DNA of 64,000 bases. Source: an uncultured Sulfurovum sp. GTDB lineage: Bacteria > Campylobacterota > Campylobacteria > Campylobacterales > Sulfurovaceae. Below the pieces are notes generated by a model. It made no database searches, was not told where the DNA came from, and saw nothing but the letters and a program-made list of their open reading frames with translations. Position numbers and translations under genes: made by a program. Of this stretch, positions 50,953-60,341 are shown in pieces. Position 1 is the first letter of the stretch. Every line of letters starts with the position of its first letter. Where the stretch lies: assembly GCA_902727935.1 (NCBI GenBank), contig CACVAX010000013.1, forward strand, positions 87,072 to 151,071, read 5' to 3'.

Positions 50953-51231
50953 TTACCTAATATCATTGATTTCTTTCTTTTCCCATGACTTATTCATCAC
51001 AAAAAGTTCATAACTTATTCCTGCTTTGGAAAGTTTTGCTAAAAAGACTTCTAACATGGCTATATCTTCGCTTCTGTCTTCATCATCTTCTAAAACGAGT
51101 TCAATAACTTCATTGCTTTTAATATGTTCAATAAAGTCTTCATATTCCAAATTATATTCTAACCAATACTGTAGAGGTTCAAAAAAATCATACTCTAAAA
51201 CTTCAAAAAATTTCACGCCTATTTTATCCAT
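50953..51231 (-). CDS. Small acidic hypothetical protein
   Basis: 92 residues, strongly acidic (EVIELVLEDDEDRSEDIAMLEVFL) with aromatic residues at the start (KFFEVLEYDFFEPLQYWLEYNLEY). No signal peptide or membrane segment. AGGAAAA precedes the ATG. I recognise no family. It stands between the oxidoreductase operon and glmU and is read divergently from glmU, so a single-gene transcript is likely. Confidence 0.6.
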   Translation of the reverse strand: MDKIGVKFFEVLEYDFFEPLQYWLEYNLEYEDFIEHIKSNEVIELVLEDDEDRSEDIAMLEVFLAKLSKAGISYELFVMNKSWEKKEINDIR

Positions 51232-51344
51232 GCTTTTTCCTAATTTATTTTTTAATTTTTATTTTTAAAGTATAGCATATTTATTAATGAGTGATTAGCT
51301 ATAATAACAAAAAATAATATCTTAATACTTCAAAGGTCAACTTT

Positions 51345-52634
51345 ATGTCAATTTCAATCGTTATTCTAGCAGCAGGTAAAGGAAGTAGAATGAAATCTAC
51401 TACCCCAAAAGTTCTTCATGAAATCTCTGGTAAAGCCATGCTCTTTCATGCCATAGATGCTGGTCAAAAAATCTCTGATGATATCACTGTTGTTCTCCAT
51501 CACCAAGCCCAACGTGTACAAGAAGCAATTGAATTAGAATATCAAGATATTAACTTTCATATGCAAGATGCCAAACAATACCCTGGAACAGGTGGTGCAA
51601 TGAAAGGGGTGACAAGCAAATATGAAAAAACACTCATCTTGAATGGTGATATGCCCCTCATTACCCAAGACGCTCTTTTAGCCTTAACAGGTGGTACAGC
51701 AGACATTAATATGTCTGTCATAAAACTAAACAATCCTAATGGTTATGGACGCGTATTAATTGACAATGAAAAAGTTCAAGAGATAGTCGAACAAAAAGAT
51801 TGTAATGCAACACAACTGGAAACCACAACTGTAAATGCTGGTATCTACTGTGTCAATACAGAACTTCTGAACCGTTACCTTCCTCTACTTTCAAATGAGA
51901 ATGCCCAAAAAGAGTATTACTTAACAGACATTATTAAAATGGCTGTAGACGAAAATAAAATAGTAAGCCCCATCTATGTAGGAGAAGAAGAATTTAAAGG
52001 TGTTAACTCTAAATTTGATTTGGCACAAGCAGAAATTATCATGCAAAACCGAATTAAAAAAGAGTTAATGGCTTCTGGTGTAACGATGCGTTTCCCTGAC
52101 ACGATTTATATTGACTGCCGTGCAACATTCGAAGGTGAAAGCATTTTAGAGAATGGCGTAACTATTTTAGGTGCTTCAAAACTCATTAACGCTCATATTA
52201 AAACCAACTCAGTTATTGAAGACGCTATCATCGAAAACTCTGATGTTGGTCCAATGGGAAGAATTCGTCCTCTAACTCATTTAAAAGACACACACATTGG
52301 TAACTTTGTAGAGGTAAAAAAATCCACTCTAACAGGCGTAAAAGCTGGTCACTTAGCCTATATAGGTGATGCAAGCATTGATGAAGGCTCAAATATTGGT
52401 GCAGGTGTCATTACGTGTAACTATGATGGGAAAGCCAAATATAAAACAATCATTGGCAAAAATGTATTTGTAGGGTCAGATTGCCAACTCGTAGCTCCTG
52501 TCAATATTGAAGATGACGTTATAGTCGCAGCTGGAACAACGCTTAACAAAGATGTCAAAAAAGGCTCATTGGCAATTACCCGTTCAGCCCTCAAAATATT
52601 ACCTGACTTTTTTTATAAGTTTTTTGGGAAATAA
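51345..52634 (+). CDS. glmU: Bifunctional UDP-GlcNAc pyrophosphorylase/glucosamine-1-phosphate acetyltransferase
   Basis: GlmU makes UDP-GlcNAc for peptidoglycan and lipid A. The 429-residue protein has the nucleotidyltransferase start LAAGKGSRMKSTTPKVLHEISGKAM, QYPGTGGAMKG near 83 (GTA motif region), NGDMPL near 102, and the linker. The left-handed beta-helix (from about 245) has VKKSTLTGVKAGHLAYIGDASIDEGSNIGAGVITCNYDG, whose His and Asn are the acetyltransferase residues. Slightly shorter than E. coli (456). AAAGG ribosome site before the ATG; coaBC follows by 10 nt. It heads the glmU-coaBC-uppS-pilD-lptF-truA operon. Confidence 0.96.
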   Translation: MSISIVILAAGKGSRMKSTTPKVLHEISGKAMLFHAIDAGQKISDDITVVLHHQAQRVQEAIELEYQDINFHMQDAKQYPGTGGAMKGVTSKYEKTLILNGDMPLITQDALLALTGGTADINMSVIKLNNPNGYGRVLIDNEKVQEIVEQKDCNATQLETTTVNAGIYCVNTELLNRYLPLLSNENAQKEYYLTDIIKMAVDENKIVSPIYVGEEEFKGVNSKFDLAQAEIIMQNRIKKELMASGVTMRFPDTIYIDCRATFEGESILENGVTILGASKLINAHIKTNSVIEDAIIENSDVGPMGRIRPLTHLKDTHIGNFVEVKKSTLTGVKAGHLAYIGDASIDEGSNIGAGVITCNYDGKAKYKTIIGKNVFVGSDCQLVAPVNIEDDVIVAAGTTLNKDVKKGSLAITRSALKILPDFFYKFFGK

Positions 52635-52644
52635 GGTGTTTTAA

Positions 52645-53874
52645 ATGCAAGTAAACTTAAGCAATAAAACCATTTTACTAGGAGTCACAGGAAGCATCTC
52701 TGCTTATAAAGCTTGTGATTTAGCACGTCTTTTTATTAAAGCAGGAGCTTCAGTTCATGTCATCATGTCAGCCTCGGCAGAACGTTTTATTTCAGCACTT
52801 ACGTTTGAAGCCCTAACACGTAACACTGTTTTAACAGAAAACTCTGAATCCTGGGCTTCTACACTCAATCATATTGATATTGGTAAAACCTGTGATGTCT
52901 TTGTTCTTGCTCCTGCCACAGCCAATAGCATCAACAAAATTAACCATGGTATTGCTGATAATATTTTACTACAAACCCTCCTTGCCTACACTAAACCCCT
53001 ACTCATTGCTCCTGCTGCCAATACCAATATGATAGAAGACAGTACTACCTTAGATTCTCTACGAGCATTAAAAGCAAAAGGCATAAGCATTGTCAACTCC
53101 CAATCAAAACTTTTAGCTTGTGGAGACATAGGAAACGGTGCATTAGCAACAGTAGAAGAAGTTTTTTATGCAACAGCTAAAGTATTACTCAGTGAAGAAT
53201 ATTGGAACAATAGAGAAGTCATTGTAACAGGTGGAGGAACACGAGAAAAAATCGATGAAGTACGTTATGTCTCCAACTTCTCTTCTGGAAAAATGGCAAA
53301 TGCTTTGGCTACAGCTCTTTATCTCAAAGGAGCAAAGGTTCATCTTATCTCAACAAAAGCACATGATGACATTCCTTTAACTATTAATACTACCGATGTA
53401 AACTCGGCTGAAGAATTAAAAGAAGCGACTATAACAGCACTTCAAACATCTCTTGAACTCCAAAAAGAAAGAAAAGTCTTTCTCTTTATGGCTGCTGCTG
53501 TGGCTGACTTCACGCCAAAATCTCCAAAGCGTGGAAAAACAAAAAAAGTAAATATCGGTACAAAATGGAACATAGAAATGCAACAAACCGATGATATTTT
53601 AAAAGCCGTCAATCAGCTCGGACAAATAACCATTGGGTTCAAAGCAGAGATGGATAAAAAAAATGGTTTTTCGAATGCTAAAAGCTTAATCGAAAATAAA
53701 AATATAGATGGAGTATGTTATAATCTTCTCGCAAATAGTTCTAGCTTTGGAACAACAAATAATAGTATCACTTTCATCACTAAAGATAAAAGTATAGATT
53801 TAGGAACAGCCTCAAAACTAGACCTTTCATTTAAAATACTAACAGAGAGCCAAAAGTTGGCAATAAATAACTAA
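52645..53874 (+). CDS. coaBC: Bifunctional phosphopantothenoylcysteine synthase/decarboxylase
   Basis: CoaBC makes 4'-phosphopantetheine for coenzyme A. The 409 residues split into a flavodoxin-like CoaC part (LLGVTGSISAYKACDLARLF; LAPATANSINKINHGIADNIL; APAANTNM) and a CoaB part after about 185 (EVIVTGGGTREKIDEVRYVSNFSSGKMANALA, AAAVADFTPKS). The cysteine KLLACGDIGNGALA is the CoaC active-site region. Second gene of the glmU operon, with 10-nt and 19-nt gaps on either side. Confidence 0.96.
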   Translation: MQVNLSNKTILLGVTGSISAYKACDLARLFIKAGASVHVIMSASAERFISALTFEALTRNTVLTENSESWASTLNHIDIGKTCDVFVLAPATANSINKINHGIADNILLQTLLAYTKPLLIAPAANTNMIEDSTTLDSLRALKAKGISIVNSQSKLLACGDIGNGALATVEEVFYATAKVLLSEEYWNNREVIVTGGGTREKIDEVRYVSNFSSGKMANALATALYLKGAKVHLISTKAHDDIPLTINTTDVNSAEELKEATITALQTSLELQKERKVFLFMAAAVADFTPKSPKRGKTKKVNIGTKWNIEMQQTDDILKAVNQLGQITIGFKAEMDKKNGFSNAKSLIENKNIDGVCYNLLANSSSFGTTNNSITFITKDKSIDLGTASKLDLSFKILTESQKLAINN

Positions 53875-53893
53875 TAAATTTTAAAGATTTTAC

Positions 53894-54583
53894 ATGTCAA
53901 AAGAAAAAAATATTTTAAAAAATCTCGCCATCATTATGGATGGTAATGGACGCTGGGCAAAAGAACGAGGTCTTGTACGTACCAAAGGTCATGAACAAGG
54001 TGCCAATATTACCCGTGATATTACCCAGTATTGTGCCGAACATGAAACCATTGAAACGGTCACATTTTATGCCTTTAGTACAGAAAATTGGAAACGTCCA
54101 AAATATGAAGTCACCTTTCTAATGAAACTACTGGATTCATGGCTTAAAAATGAACTCCAAACCTATCATAAGTTTGGTGCAAAGTTTGAAACCGTTGGTA
54201 ATATTGAAGGCTTTTCCCCTAAACTACAAGAAACCATTGCTTACATTAAAAAAGAAACAGCCCATCATAGCAACGTGACCCAAATTTTAGCGTTAAACTA
54301 TGGTTCACGTGAAGAAATAGCAAAAGCAGCCAACCGTTTAGCCAAACGAGGTGAAGAGATTAATGAAGAGAGTTTGGGTACTGAACTGCAAACTCCTTAT
54401 ATCGATTTAGATTTAATGATACGCACTAGTGGGGAACAACGCCTTTCAAACTACCTTTTATGGCAAAACTCTTACTCTGAATTTTTCTTTACCCCCACTC
54501 TTTGGCCTGATTTTACTCCTCGTGAATTAGAAGATATTATTGACCAATATGTCAATAGAAACCGTCGATTTGGAGGACTTTAA
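53894..54583 (+). CDS. uppS: Undecaprenyl diphosphate synthase (cis-prenyltransferase)
   Basis: Builds the C55 lipid carrier for peptidoglycan and O-antigen. 229 residues with LAIIMDGNGRWAKERG (catalytic Asp and phosphate loop) near 12-28, VTFYAFSTENWKRP near 55, and DLMIRTSGEQRLSNYLLWQNSYSEFFFTPTLWPDF near 180. Length is typical. The stop overlaps the next gene by 1 base (TTTAATGTCT). Its place after glmU and coaBC links three precursor pathways of the cell envelope in one transcript. Confidence 0.97.
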   Translation: MSKEKNILKNLAIIMDGNGRWAKERGLVRTKGHEQGANITRDITQYCAEHETIETVTFYAFSTENWKRPKYEVTFLMKLLDSWLKNELQTYHKFGAKFETVGNIEGFSPKLQETIAYIKKETAHHSNVTQILALNYGSREEIAKAANRLAKRGEEINEESLGTELQTPYIDLDLMIRTSGEQRLSNYLLWQNSYSEFFFTPTLWPDFTPRELEDIIDQYVNRNRRFGGL

Positions 54584-55323
54584 TGTCTCCTGAATTTATC
54601 ATTGCACTCTTCATCTTTATTTTCGGGATTTTAATTGGTTCATTTTTAAATGTGGTTATTTACCGAATCCCAAAAGGTGAAAGCATTGTTTTTCCTGCGT
54701 CTAAATGTCAATCGTGTCAAACCCCTTTAAAGTGGTATCATAATATACCCATCTTCTCATGGTTATTTTTAAAAGGAAAATGTGGTTTTTGTGCTGAAAA
54801 AATATCAGTTCAATACCCATTGATAGAACTAGCAACAGGTATCATCGCTGTATCACTTTTTTACAAACTTGGTTTGGTTTGGTATTTACCCATTGTCTTT
54901 GTTGTCTTTACCCTACTCTTGGCTTTGGTGATGATAGACTTCAAATACATGGAAATACCTGATAACTTAAATCTTTTAGCTTTAACTCTGGCTGTTATAA
55001 CCCCAACTTTTTTAGACTCAATTCAAGATGCTCTATTGGCTGTGGGAGGAATGACACTTTTACGCTACTACCTCTCTTTCTTTTTAAATAAAGAAGCCAT
55101 GGGTGAAGGAGATATTATTGTGGCAGGTACAATGGGTGCGTTACTTGGCTTTCCTGGTTTTCTTTATGCTTTATTTATTGCTGCCATTGTAGCACTTATT
55201 CCTTCTTTACTTGCCAAAGAGACCCAAATTCCTTTTGTTCCATTTTTGATTATTGGAACATTCATTGCCTATATGTTTGATATGCAAGTTCAAAGCCTCG
55301 TCAGCTTAATTGTTTATGGCTAA
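54583..55323 (+). CDS. Prepilin peptidase (type IV leader peptidase/N-methyltransferase)
   Basis: A 246-residue inner-membrane aspartic protease of the GspO/PilD family. It has the cytoplasmic double CxxC zinc module (SKCQSCQTPLKWYHNIPIFSW and GKCGFCAEKISVQYP) and the two catalytic aspartates in MIDFKYMEIPD and MGEGDIIVAG. About eight membrane helices. It cleaves and methylates type IV pilin or type II secretion pseudopilin precursors. No pilus genes are nearby. It starts within the uppS stop and overlaps lptF. Confidence 0.94.
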   Translation: MSPEFIIALFIFIFGILIGSFLNVVIYRIPKGESIVFPASKCQSCQTPLKWYHNIPIFSWLFLKGKCGFCAEKISVQYPLIELATGIIAVSLFYKLGLVWYLPIVFVVFTLLLALVMIDFKYMEIPDNLNLLALTLAVITPTFLDSIQDALLAVGGMTLLRYYLSFFLNKEAMGEGDIIVAGTMGALLGFPGFLYALFIAAIVALIPSLLAKETQIPFVPFLIIGTFIAYMFDMQVQSLVSLIVYG

Positions 55324-56344
55324 AAAAACTTCAATTTCAAGCTACCTCTCAAAGAACTTTCAAAGTTCTTTTTTTACCATATTTTTACCCCTTTTCTTTA
55401 TTGGTTCGCTTGTTTTTATTATTAAAATTTCTTCTTTAACAGCATCCATTCAAATCTCATTTATAGAGATGATGCAACTTTTTGGATACAACCTACCTTC
55501 AATATTGTTTTATACTTTACCTGTTTCCTTTTTGGTCGCTATGGTGATGACCCTTTTACGTCTTTCCAACGACAATGAACTCATGGCACTGTTTGCACTT
55601 GGCTCTAATGCTAAAGTGCTGCTTTATCGTTTCTTTTTTATAGGCTTACTTTTTAGTATTATTTTACTGATATTATCATTAGCACTTATGCCTAAAACAA
55701 AACAACAATTTAAAGCTTTTAAACATGAAAAAACTTCACAAGCACAGGTGAATATTAATCCTTCTAAATTAGGACAAAAGTTTGGTGACCTTTTTGTCTA
55801 TGTTAAAAGTAAAGAGACTGACACCATGAAAGACATTGTGATTTATAAAAAAGATAAAATACACTCAGACCAACTTTTTATTGCTCAAAAAGCTAATTTT
55901 GACAATAATAACTCCTTGGTAACCCTCACCCTCACCAATGGTTCTGGTTATACTTTTAGCCCCAATGGTCTCAAAAAAATCAATTATGAAAGTATGAAAG
56001 TTTTCCAAAATTTAAATTCAGATGCCTTTACTTATAATAACATTGTTCAATATTGGATTAAGCTCTCTTTAAATCCCAAGAAGAAATCAAAAATATTTTT
56101 CTTTATTTTTGCCAGTTTAATTCCTCTACTTTCTTTAGCAATTATTGCCTCATTTTCAATTATTAATCCACGTTATCAAAAAAACCATGCCTATCAAGCT
56201 TTAGCTGTTACGACCATTGGACTTTATAGTTCAGCCATTATCTTGGAGAGTAAGGGAACGCTTCTGATGCTCTTTGGTTTTTCTTTTGTGGCTCTTTTTC
56301 TTGGGTTTTATCTTTATAAACGTCTTGTATTGAGGTTTTTTTAA
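55316..56344 (+). CDS. lptF: LPS export ABC permease (LptF/LptG family)
   Basis: 342 residues from the ATG at 55316; the track TTG at 55310 gives two extra residues and no ribosome site. A YjgP/YjgQ permease with about six membrane helices: two groups of three (roughly 15-125 and 255-340) around a periplasmic beta-jellyroll (about 130-235, LVTLTLTNGSGYTF). It passes lipopolysaccharide out of the inner membrane with LptB. Family assignment is firm; LptF versus LptG is less so, though position beside truA in related genomes favours LptF. Overlaps the prepilin peptidase stop, and the truA start overlaps its end. Confidence 0.87.
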   Translation: MAKKTSISSYLSKNFQSSFFTIFLPLFFIGSLVFIIKISSLTASIQISFIEMMQLFGYNLPSILFYTLPVSFLVAMVMTLLRLSNDNELMALFALGSNAKVLLYRFFFIGLLFSIILLILSLALMPKTKQQFKAFKHEKTSQAQVNINPSKLGQKFGDLFVYVKSKETDTMKDIVIYKKDKIHSDQLFIAQKANFDNNNSLVTLTLTNGSGYTFSPNGLKKINYESMKVFQNLNSDAFTYNNIVQYWIKLSLNPKKKSKIFFFIFASLIPLLSLAIIASFSIINPRYQKNHAYQALAVTTIGLYSSAIILESKGTLLMLFGFSFVALFLGFYLYKRLVLRFF

Positions 56345-57066
56345 TGCGTATAAAGGCGATTATTATTTATGATGGAGGAAAGTTTCAAGGCTTTCAAAAA
56401 CAAAAAAGTACCAAAAATACAGTGACTACCCATATAGAAATTGCTTTAAAATCTTTGGGTATCAATGCTAACATTCGAGGTTCAGGACGTACAGATGCAG
56501 GGGTACATGCCACAGGGCAAGTGATAGATTTTAAAGTTCCAGCATACTGGAACGACTTACAAAAACTTAAACTGGCTCTCAATCAAAAACTACACTACAT
56601 TGCCATAAAACGTTTAACCTGGATAGATGATGATTTTCATTCAAGGTTTTCAGCCAAAAAACGTCTCTATCGCTATTTATTTAAGACCTCCATCCCTTCT
56701 GTTTTCGAACAAGATTATGTCTCTTATTATGCTCACTTTAATGCAGATATGCTACAAAAAGCACTTAAAATTTTTGAAGGAGAACATGACTTCTCTAATT
56801 TTATTAAAACAGGATCTATCACACATACAAATGTACGTACCATCTATAAAGCAAAATATAAAAAATTTCAGCACTATCATCTTATTTATTTTGAAGCCAA
56901 TGGATTTTTACGTTCACAAGTTAGAATGATGGTCGAAGCTGCCATGCAAGTTAGTCAAAATAAATGGTCAATTGAAGCACTCAAAAAACAGCTTGACTTA
57001 GAAGAAAAGCATAAAACTAAACTGGCAGCAGCAGAAGGCTTGTATCTCGCCAAAATTATTTATTAA
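56344..57066 (+). CDS. truA: tRNA pseudouridine(38-40) synthase TruA
   Basis: 240 residues. Catalytic aspartate in GSGRTDAGVHATGQVIDF near 52-68; YDGGKFQGFQKQKSTKNTVT near the start; HDFSNFIKTGS near 150; and the RMMVEAAMQVSQNKWS region near 205. It modifies the anticodon stem-loop of tRNAs. Last housekeeping gene of the glmU operon, overlapping lptF by one base. A 28-residue peptide gene starts 61 nt later. Confidence 0.96.
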   Translation: MRIKAIIIYDGGKFQGFQKQKSTKNTVTTHIEIALKSLGINANIRGSGRTDAGVHATGQVIDFKVPAYWNDLQKLKLALNQKLHYIAIKRLTWIDDDFHSRFSAKKRLYRYLFKTSIPSVFEQDYVSYYAHFNADMLQKALKIFEGEHDFSNFIKTGSITHTNVRTIYKAKYKKFQHYHLIYFEANGFLRSQVRMMVEAAMQVSQNKWSIEALKKQLDLEEKHKTKLAAAEGLYLAKIIY

Positions 57067-57127
57067 AAGTTCCCAAATCCATAAGAATTTTATGCTAAAA
57101 TAAAACAAAAATTATCAAGGAAAACCT

Positions 57128-57214
57128 TTGCAAAAAATATTCGGTTTTTTATTTATTTTACTTTCAGCTGGATTTGCTGTTTGGTATCCACTCGGTAAAT
57201 TGGTTATGGGGTAA
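57128..57214 (+). CDS. 28-residue membrane peptide, not in the ORF track
   Basis: TTG start at 57128 with AAGG 8 nt before it. The peptide starts MQKIFGFLFILLSAGF and ends LGKLVMG: a single hydrophobic helix with a basic start and a glycine-rich middle, like known small membrane proteins. It ends 2 nt before the XpaC-like gene, so the two are probably translated together. The frame is tight and the spacing is operon-like, but no homology can be checked here. Confidence 0.5.
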   Translation: MQKIFGFLFILLSAGFAVWYPLGKLVMG

Positions 57215-57216
57215 AC

Positions 57217-58050
57217 ATGACAAAAGCAAAACGATACAACCCAGAAGCCAACTTTGGTACATCGAAACCTAAAAAAGGTCTTCTTCTTTATTTCTTTTTA
57301 ACCCCTCTTTTTTTAGCTGTAGTCTTGGCTTTACTGGCACGAGATATCCCAGCATTTGGCTTAAACTTAACAGCCTTTGGACTCTTTTATGCTGTGGTCA
57401 AACTCAATACCTGGGGTTTAGCCAATGAGTTTAAATACCACAAAGAAAAGCTCACCAAAGCACCTACCAAACCTTATAAAACCATGTCAGCTATTCTTTT
57501 AGGCGTTGCCACACTTTTTTCAGCTTCTGTTGCTGGTGATAAATCGATATTTATAGGTATTTTTTTAGCTGTAATTGCCATGATTGGATATGTTTTATAT
57601 TATGGCTTAGACCCAAGAACAGACAAACTCGAAAACATTGGGGATGTTTCAGCTGAATTGGTATTAAAAACACTCTCTGATGCTAAACTTAAATTGTCTG
57701 GTATTGAATCACATATTGGTGGCGACTTCAAAGACTTAGTACTTAAAGACAAACTCTCTTTAGCTACCAAAAAAGCTGAGCATATTATTCAAACCATTCA
57801 AGAAGACCCTAAAGACATTCGTGTGGCACGTAGGTTTTTACTCGTCTATTTAGATGGTTTGGAAAAAGTAACCAACTCTTATACCTCTATGGACGATGCT
57901 GATATTAAAGGGGAAACAAAAGAAAAACTTCATCAACTTTTGAATGATGTTGAAATAAAATTTGACAAAGAGTTAGCACGACTCAAAAAAAATAATCAAT
58001 TTGACTTAGATGTCAACATTGACGTACTCCAACAACAAATTAAAAATTAA
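57217..58050 (+). CDS. XpaC-family membrane protein (5-bromo-4-chloroindolyl phosphate hydrolysis)
   Basis: 277 residues: a short basic start, four membrane helices (about 22-60 and 90-130), then a cytoplasmic helical domain (LVLKTLSDAKLKLSGIESHI; DIRVARRFLLVYLDGLEKVT). This is the XpaC layout, which in Bacillus subtilis and many other genomes stands next to telA, as here (17 nt gap). The biochemical function is unknown; the historic name comes from a hydrolysis phenotype. It is the second gene of the stress cluster. Confidence 0.83.
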   Translation: MTKAKRYNPEANFGTSKPKKGLLLYFFLTPLFLAVVLALLARDIPAFGLNLTAFGLFYAVVKLNTWGLANEFKYHKEKLTKAPTKPYKTMSAILLGVATLFSASVAGDKSIFIGIFLAVIAMIGYVLYYGLDPRTDKLENIGDVSAELVLKTLSDAKLKLSGIESHIGGDFKDLVLKDKLSLATKKAEHIIQTIQEDPKDIRVARRFLLVYLDGLEKVTNSYTSMDDADIKGETKEKLHQLLNDVEIKFDKELARLKKNNQFDLDVNIDVLQQQIKN

Positions 58051-58067
58051 AGAATAAGGAAAACAAT

Positions 58068-59207
58068 ATGGAAACAAAAACTAAAGAAATTATAGAAACA
58101 ACAATAGACGAACAAAATGAAAACTTACCAGCTGTTCAAGAAGAAGAAAAATCACAGCTAGAAATTGCCCTTAGTGAACTTGATTTCAATAACAGAAACT
58201 CAATCATTTATTTTGGAGCATCAGCACAAGAAGAACTTGATGATATCTCTAACCGAATGATTGATGGGGTAAAAAATAAAGATACAGGAGCAGCAGGTGC
58301 TGTTCTAAATGAAATGGTAGCTGCCATTAAAGGTTTTGACATTGAAGAGTTGAATCCTAACAAAAAATTACCATGGTACTCTAAGCTCTTTGGAGGCACA
58401 AAACCCTTGGTTAAATTTATGCAAGGCTACGAAGATGTTCGTGACCAAATAGATGAAATTTCTAATAACCTTGAAACCCATAAAAGTACGCTCATGAAAG
58501 ATGTGGTCTCTTTAGACAAACTTTATGAAGCCAATTTAGATTATTTTAGGAGACTAGAACTCTATATTCAAGCTGGAGAAATCAAGAAAAAAGAGTTAGA
58601 AGAACAAGTGTTGCCAGAATACATTAGTAAAGCTGAATCATCAGAGATGATGGCAATTCAAGAGCTTAAAGAAGTACGAGGCTTTGCTGATGATTTAGAA
58701 CGCCGTGTACATGACTTAAGACTTTCACGACAGGTTACCATGCAATCGCTTCCAAGTATTCGATTGATTCAAGAAAATGATAAATCACTGATTACTAAAA
58801 TCTCTTCTACACTGGTAAACACCGTTCCACTTTGGAGAAACCAATTGGCACAAACAGTCACCATTTTTAGATCACATGAATCAGCCAAAGCACTTAAAGA
58901 TGCTGCTGACTTGACCAATGAACTTTTAGAAAAAAATGCTGAAGGATTAAGAGATGCTAACAGAGAAGTTAGAACCCAAATGGAGCGTGGTATTTTTGAT
59001 ATTGAAAGTATTAAAGTAGCAAACAATACCCTTATTGCCACCCTCAATGATTCATTAGAAATTGCTGAAGAAGGAAAACAAGCCAGAGAAAAAGCACTCG
59101 TTGAGCTTGAAAATACTGAACATGAACTCAAAGAAGCACTTTTATCAACCAAAGCTAAACTTGAAGCACTTCCTGAAGAGAGTGTTGCTGACGTAACTAA
59201 AGGATAA
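58068..59207 (+). CDS. telA: TelA-family toxic anion resistance protein
   Basis: 379 residues, all-helical with long coiled coils (DEISNNLETHKSTLMKDVVSLDKLYEANLDYFRRLELYI; PSIRLIQENDKSLITKISSTLVNTVPLWRNQLAQTV). TelA proteins are linked to tellurite and antibiotic (nisin, cephalosporin) tolerance and to tubulin-like or membrane systems. There is no signal peptide. It follows XpaC by 17 nt and precedes the SPFH gene by 3 nt, with AAGGA ribosome site. Confidence 0.9.
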   Translation: METKTKEIIETTIDEQNENLPAVQEEEKSQLEIALSELDFNNRNSIIYFGASAQEELDDISNRMIDGVKNKDTGAAGAVLNEMVAAIKGFDIEELNPNKKLPWYSKLFGGTKPLVKFMQGYEDVRDQIDEISNNLETHKSTLMKDVVSLDKLYEANLDYFRRLELYIQAGEIKKKELEEQVLPEYISKAESSEMMAIQELKEVRGFADDLERRVHDLRLSRQVTMQSLPSIRLIQENDKSLITKISSTLVNTVPLWRNQLAQTVTIFRSHESAKALKDAADLTNELLEKNAEGLRDANREVRTQMERGIFDIESIKVANNTLIATLNDSLEIAEEGKQAREKALVELENTEHELKEALLSTKAKLEALPEESVADVTKG

Positions 59208-59210
59208 AGA

Positions 59211-60329
59211 ATGGGATTTTTTGACTGGGTATTTGGACAATTTATTGATGTAATTGAATGGACGGATGATTCTCACGACACAATGGTCTATAGGTTTCCA
59301 AGACAGAACAATGAGATTAAGTATGGTGCGAAACTCACCGTACGTGAATCACAAATGGCAATCTTTGTCAATGAAGGGGTCATCGCTGATGTTTTAGGTC
59401 CAGGGATTTATGAATTAGAAACCAAAAACTTACCTATTATGACTTCGATTGAACATTGGGATCATGCTTTTAATTCACCTTTTAAAGCTGAAGTTTATTT
59501 TGTAAATACCAAGCGTTTCACCGACTTAAAATGGGGAACTAAAAACCCCATAATGGTACGTGACCCTGAATTTAGTATGGTTCGGCTAAGAGCATTTGGT
59601 ACCTATGAGATTCGTATTACTAATCCTAAACAATTTATGAATGAAATCGTAGGAACAGACAATCACTTCACTACAGATGAGATTGATGAGCAGTTAACCA
59701 ACCTTATTATTTCAAAATTTACTACCATTGTCGGTGACAGTAAAGTTCCTGTGCTTGATATGGCATCAAACTATGAAAAATTCTCTGAATACATTTCAGA
59801 AAAAATTGCTCCTTATTTTGAAGAGTATGGTCTAAACCTTACTAAAATTTTAGTTGAGAACATCTCTTTACCTGCCAATGTTGAAAAAGCCTTAGATGAA
59901 AGATCAAGTCGTGAAATCACAGGCAATCTTGATGATAACATCAAATACCAAACAGGTCAAGCCTTAGGTTCGCAAACAGGTGGTACAATGGGTGATATGA
60001 TTGGTATGGGTGCAGGTATTGCACTGGGTCAAAATATGGCTGAAAGCTTGGCAAAAAAAAGCCTTGACACAAAAAGCCTTAATAAGAATAGTATAGACAA
60101 AAATACACCACCCCCCTTACCTCAAAGAAATAGTACCATGTACTATGTCGCCTTAAATGATGAAAAAGAAGGTCCTTATGATATTCGAACCATTCAACTT
60201 TTTATTAATGACAAAAAAATTGAAAAAGAGACATTGGTCTGGACAGAAGGACAAAAAGATTGGGTAGAGGCGTATAGCCTGTTGGAAAAATATTTTTTAG
60301 CTACGCCTCCACCTTTACCAAAAAACTAA
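59211..60329 (+). CDS. SPFH-domain protein (YdjI-like) with C-terminal GYF_2 domain
   Basis: 372 residues. The first 250 form the SPFH/virion-core-like domain: MGFFDWVFGQFIDVIEWTDD, LTVRESQMAIFVNEGVIADVLGPGIYELETKNLPIM, EVYFVNTKRFTDLKWGT, SLPANVEKALDERSSREITGNLD. After a Gly/Ser/Lys linker comes a GYF_2 domain (MYYVALNDEKEGPYDIRTIQLFI; LVWTEGQKDWVEAYSLLEKYF) and a PPPLPKN proline motif. A similar PPPLPQR lies before it, so the GYF domain may bind proline motifs in cis or in a partner. Operon with telA and the zinc-ribbon gene. Confidence 0.9.
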   Translation: MGFFDWVFGQFIDVIEWTDDSHDTMVYRFPRQNNEIKYGAKLTVRESQMAIFVNEGVIADVLGPGIYELETKNLPIMTSIEHWDHAFNSPFKAEVYFVNTKRFTDLKWGTKNPIMVRDPEFSMVRLRAFGTYEIRITNPKQFMNEIVGTDNHFTTDEIDEQLTNLIISKFTTIVGDSKVPVLDMASNYEKFSEYISEKIAPYFEEYGLNLTKILVENISLPANVEKALDERSSREITGNLDDNIKYQTGQALGSQTGGTMGDMIGMGAGIALGQNMAESLAKKSLDTKSLNKNSIDKNTPPPLPQRNSTMYYVALNDEKEGPYDIRTIQLFINDKKIEKETLVWTEGQKDWVEAYSLLEKYFLATPPPLPKN

Positions 60330-60341
60330 AAAGTCAAAACA

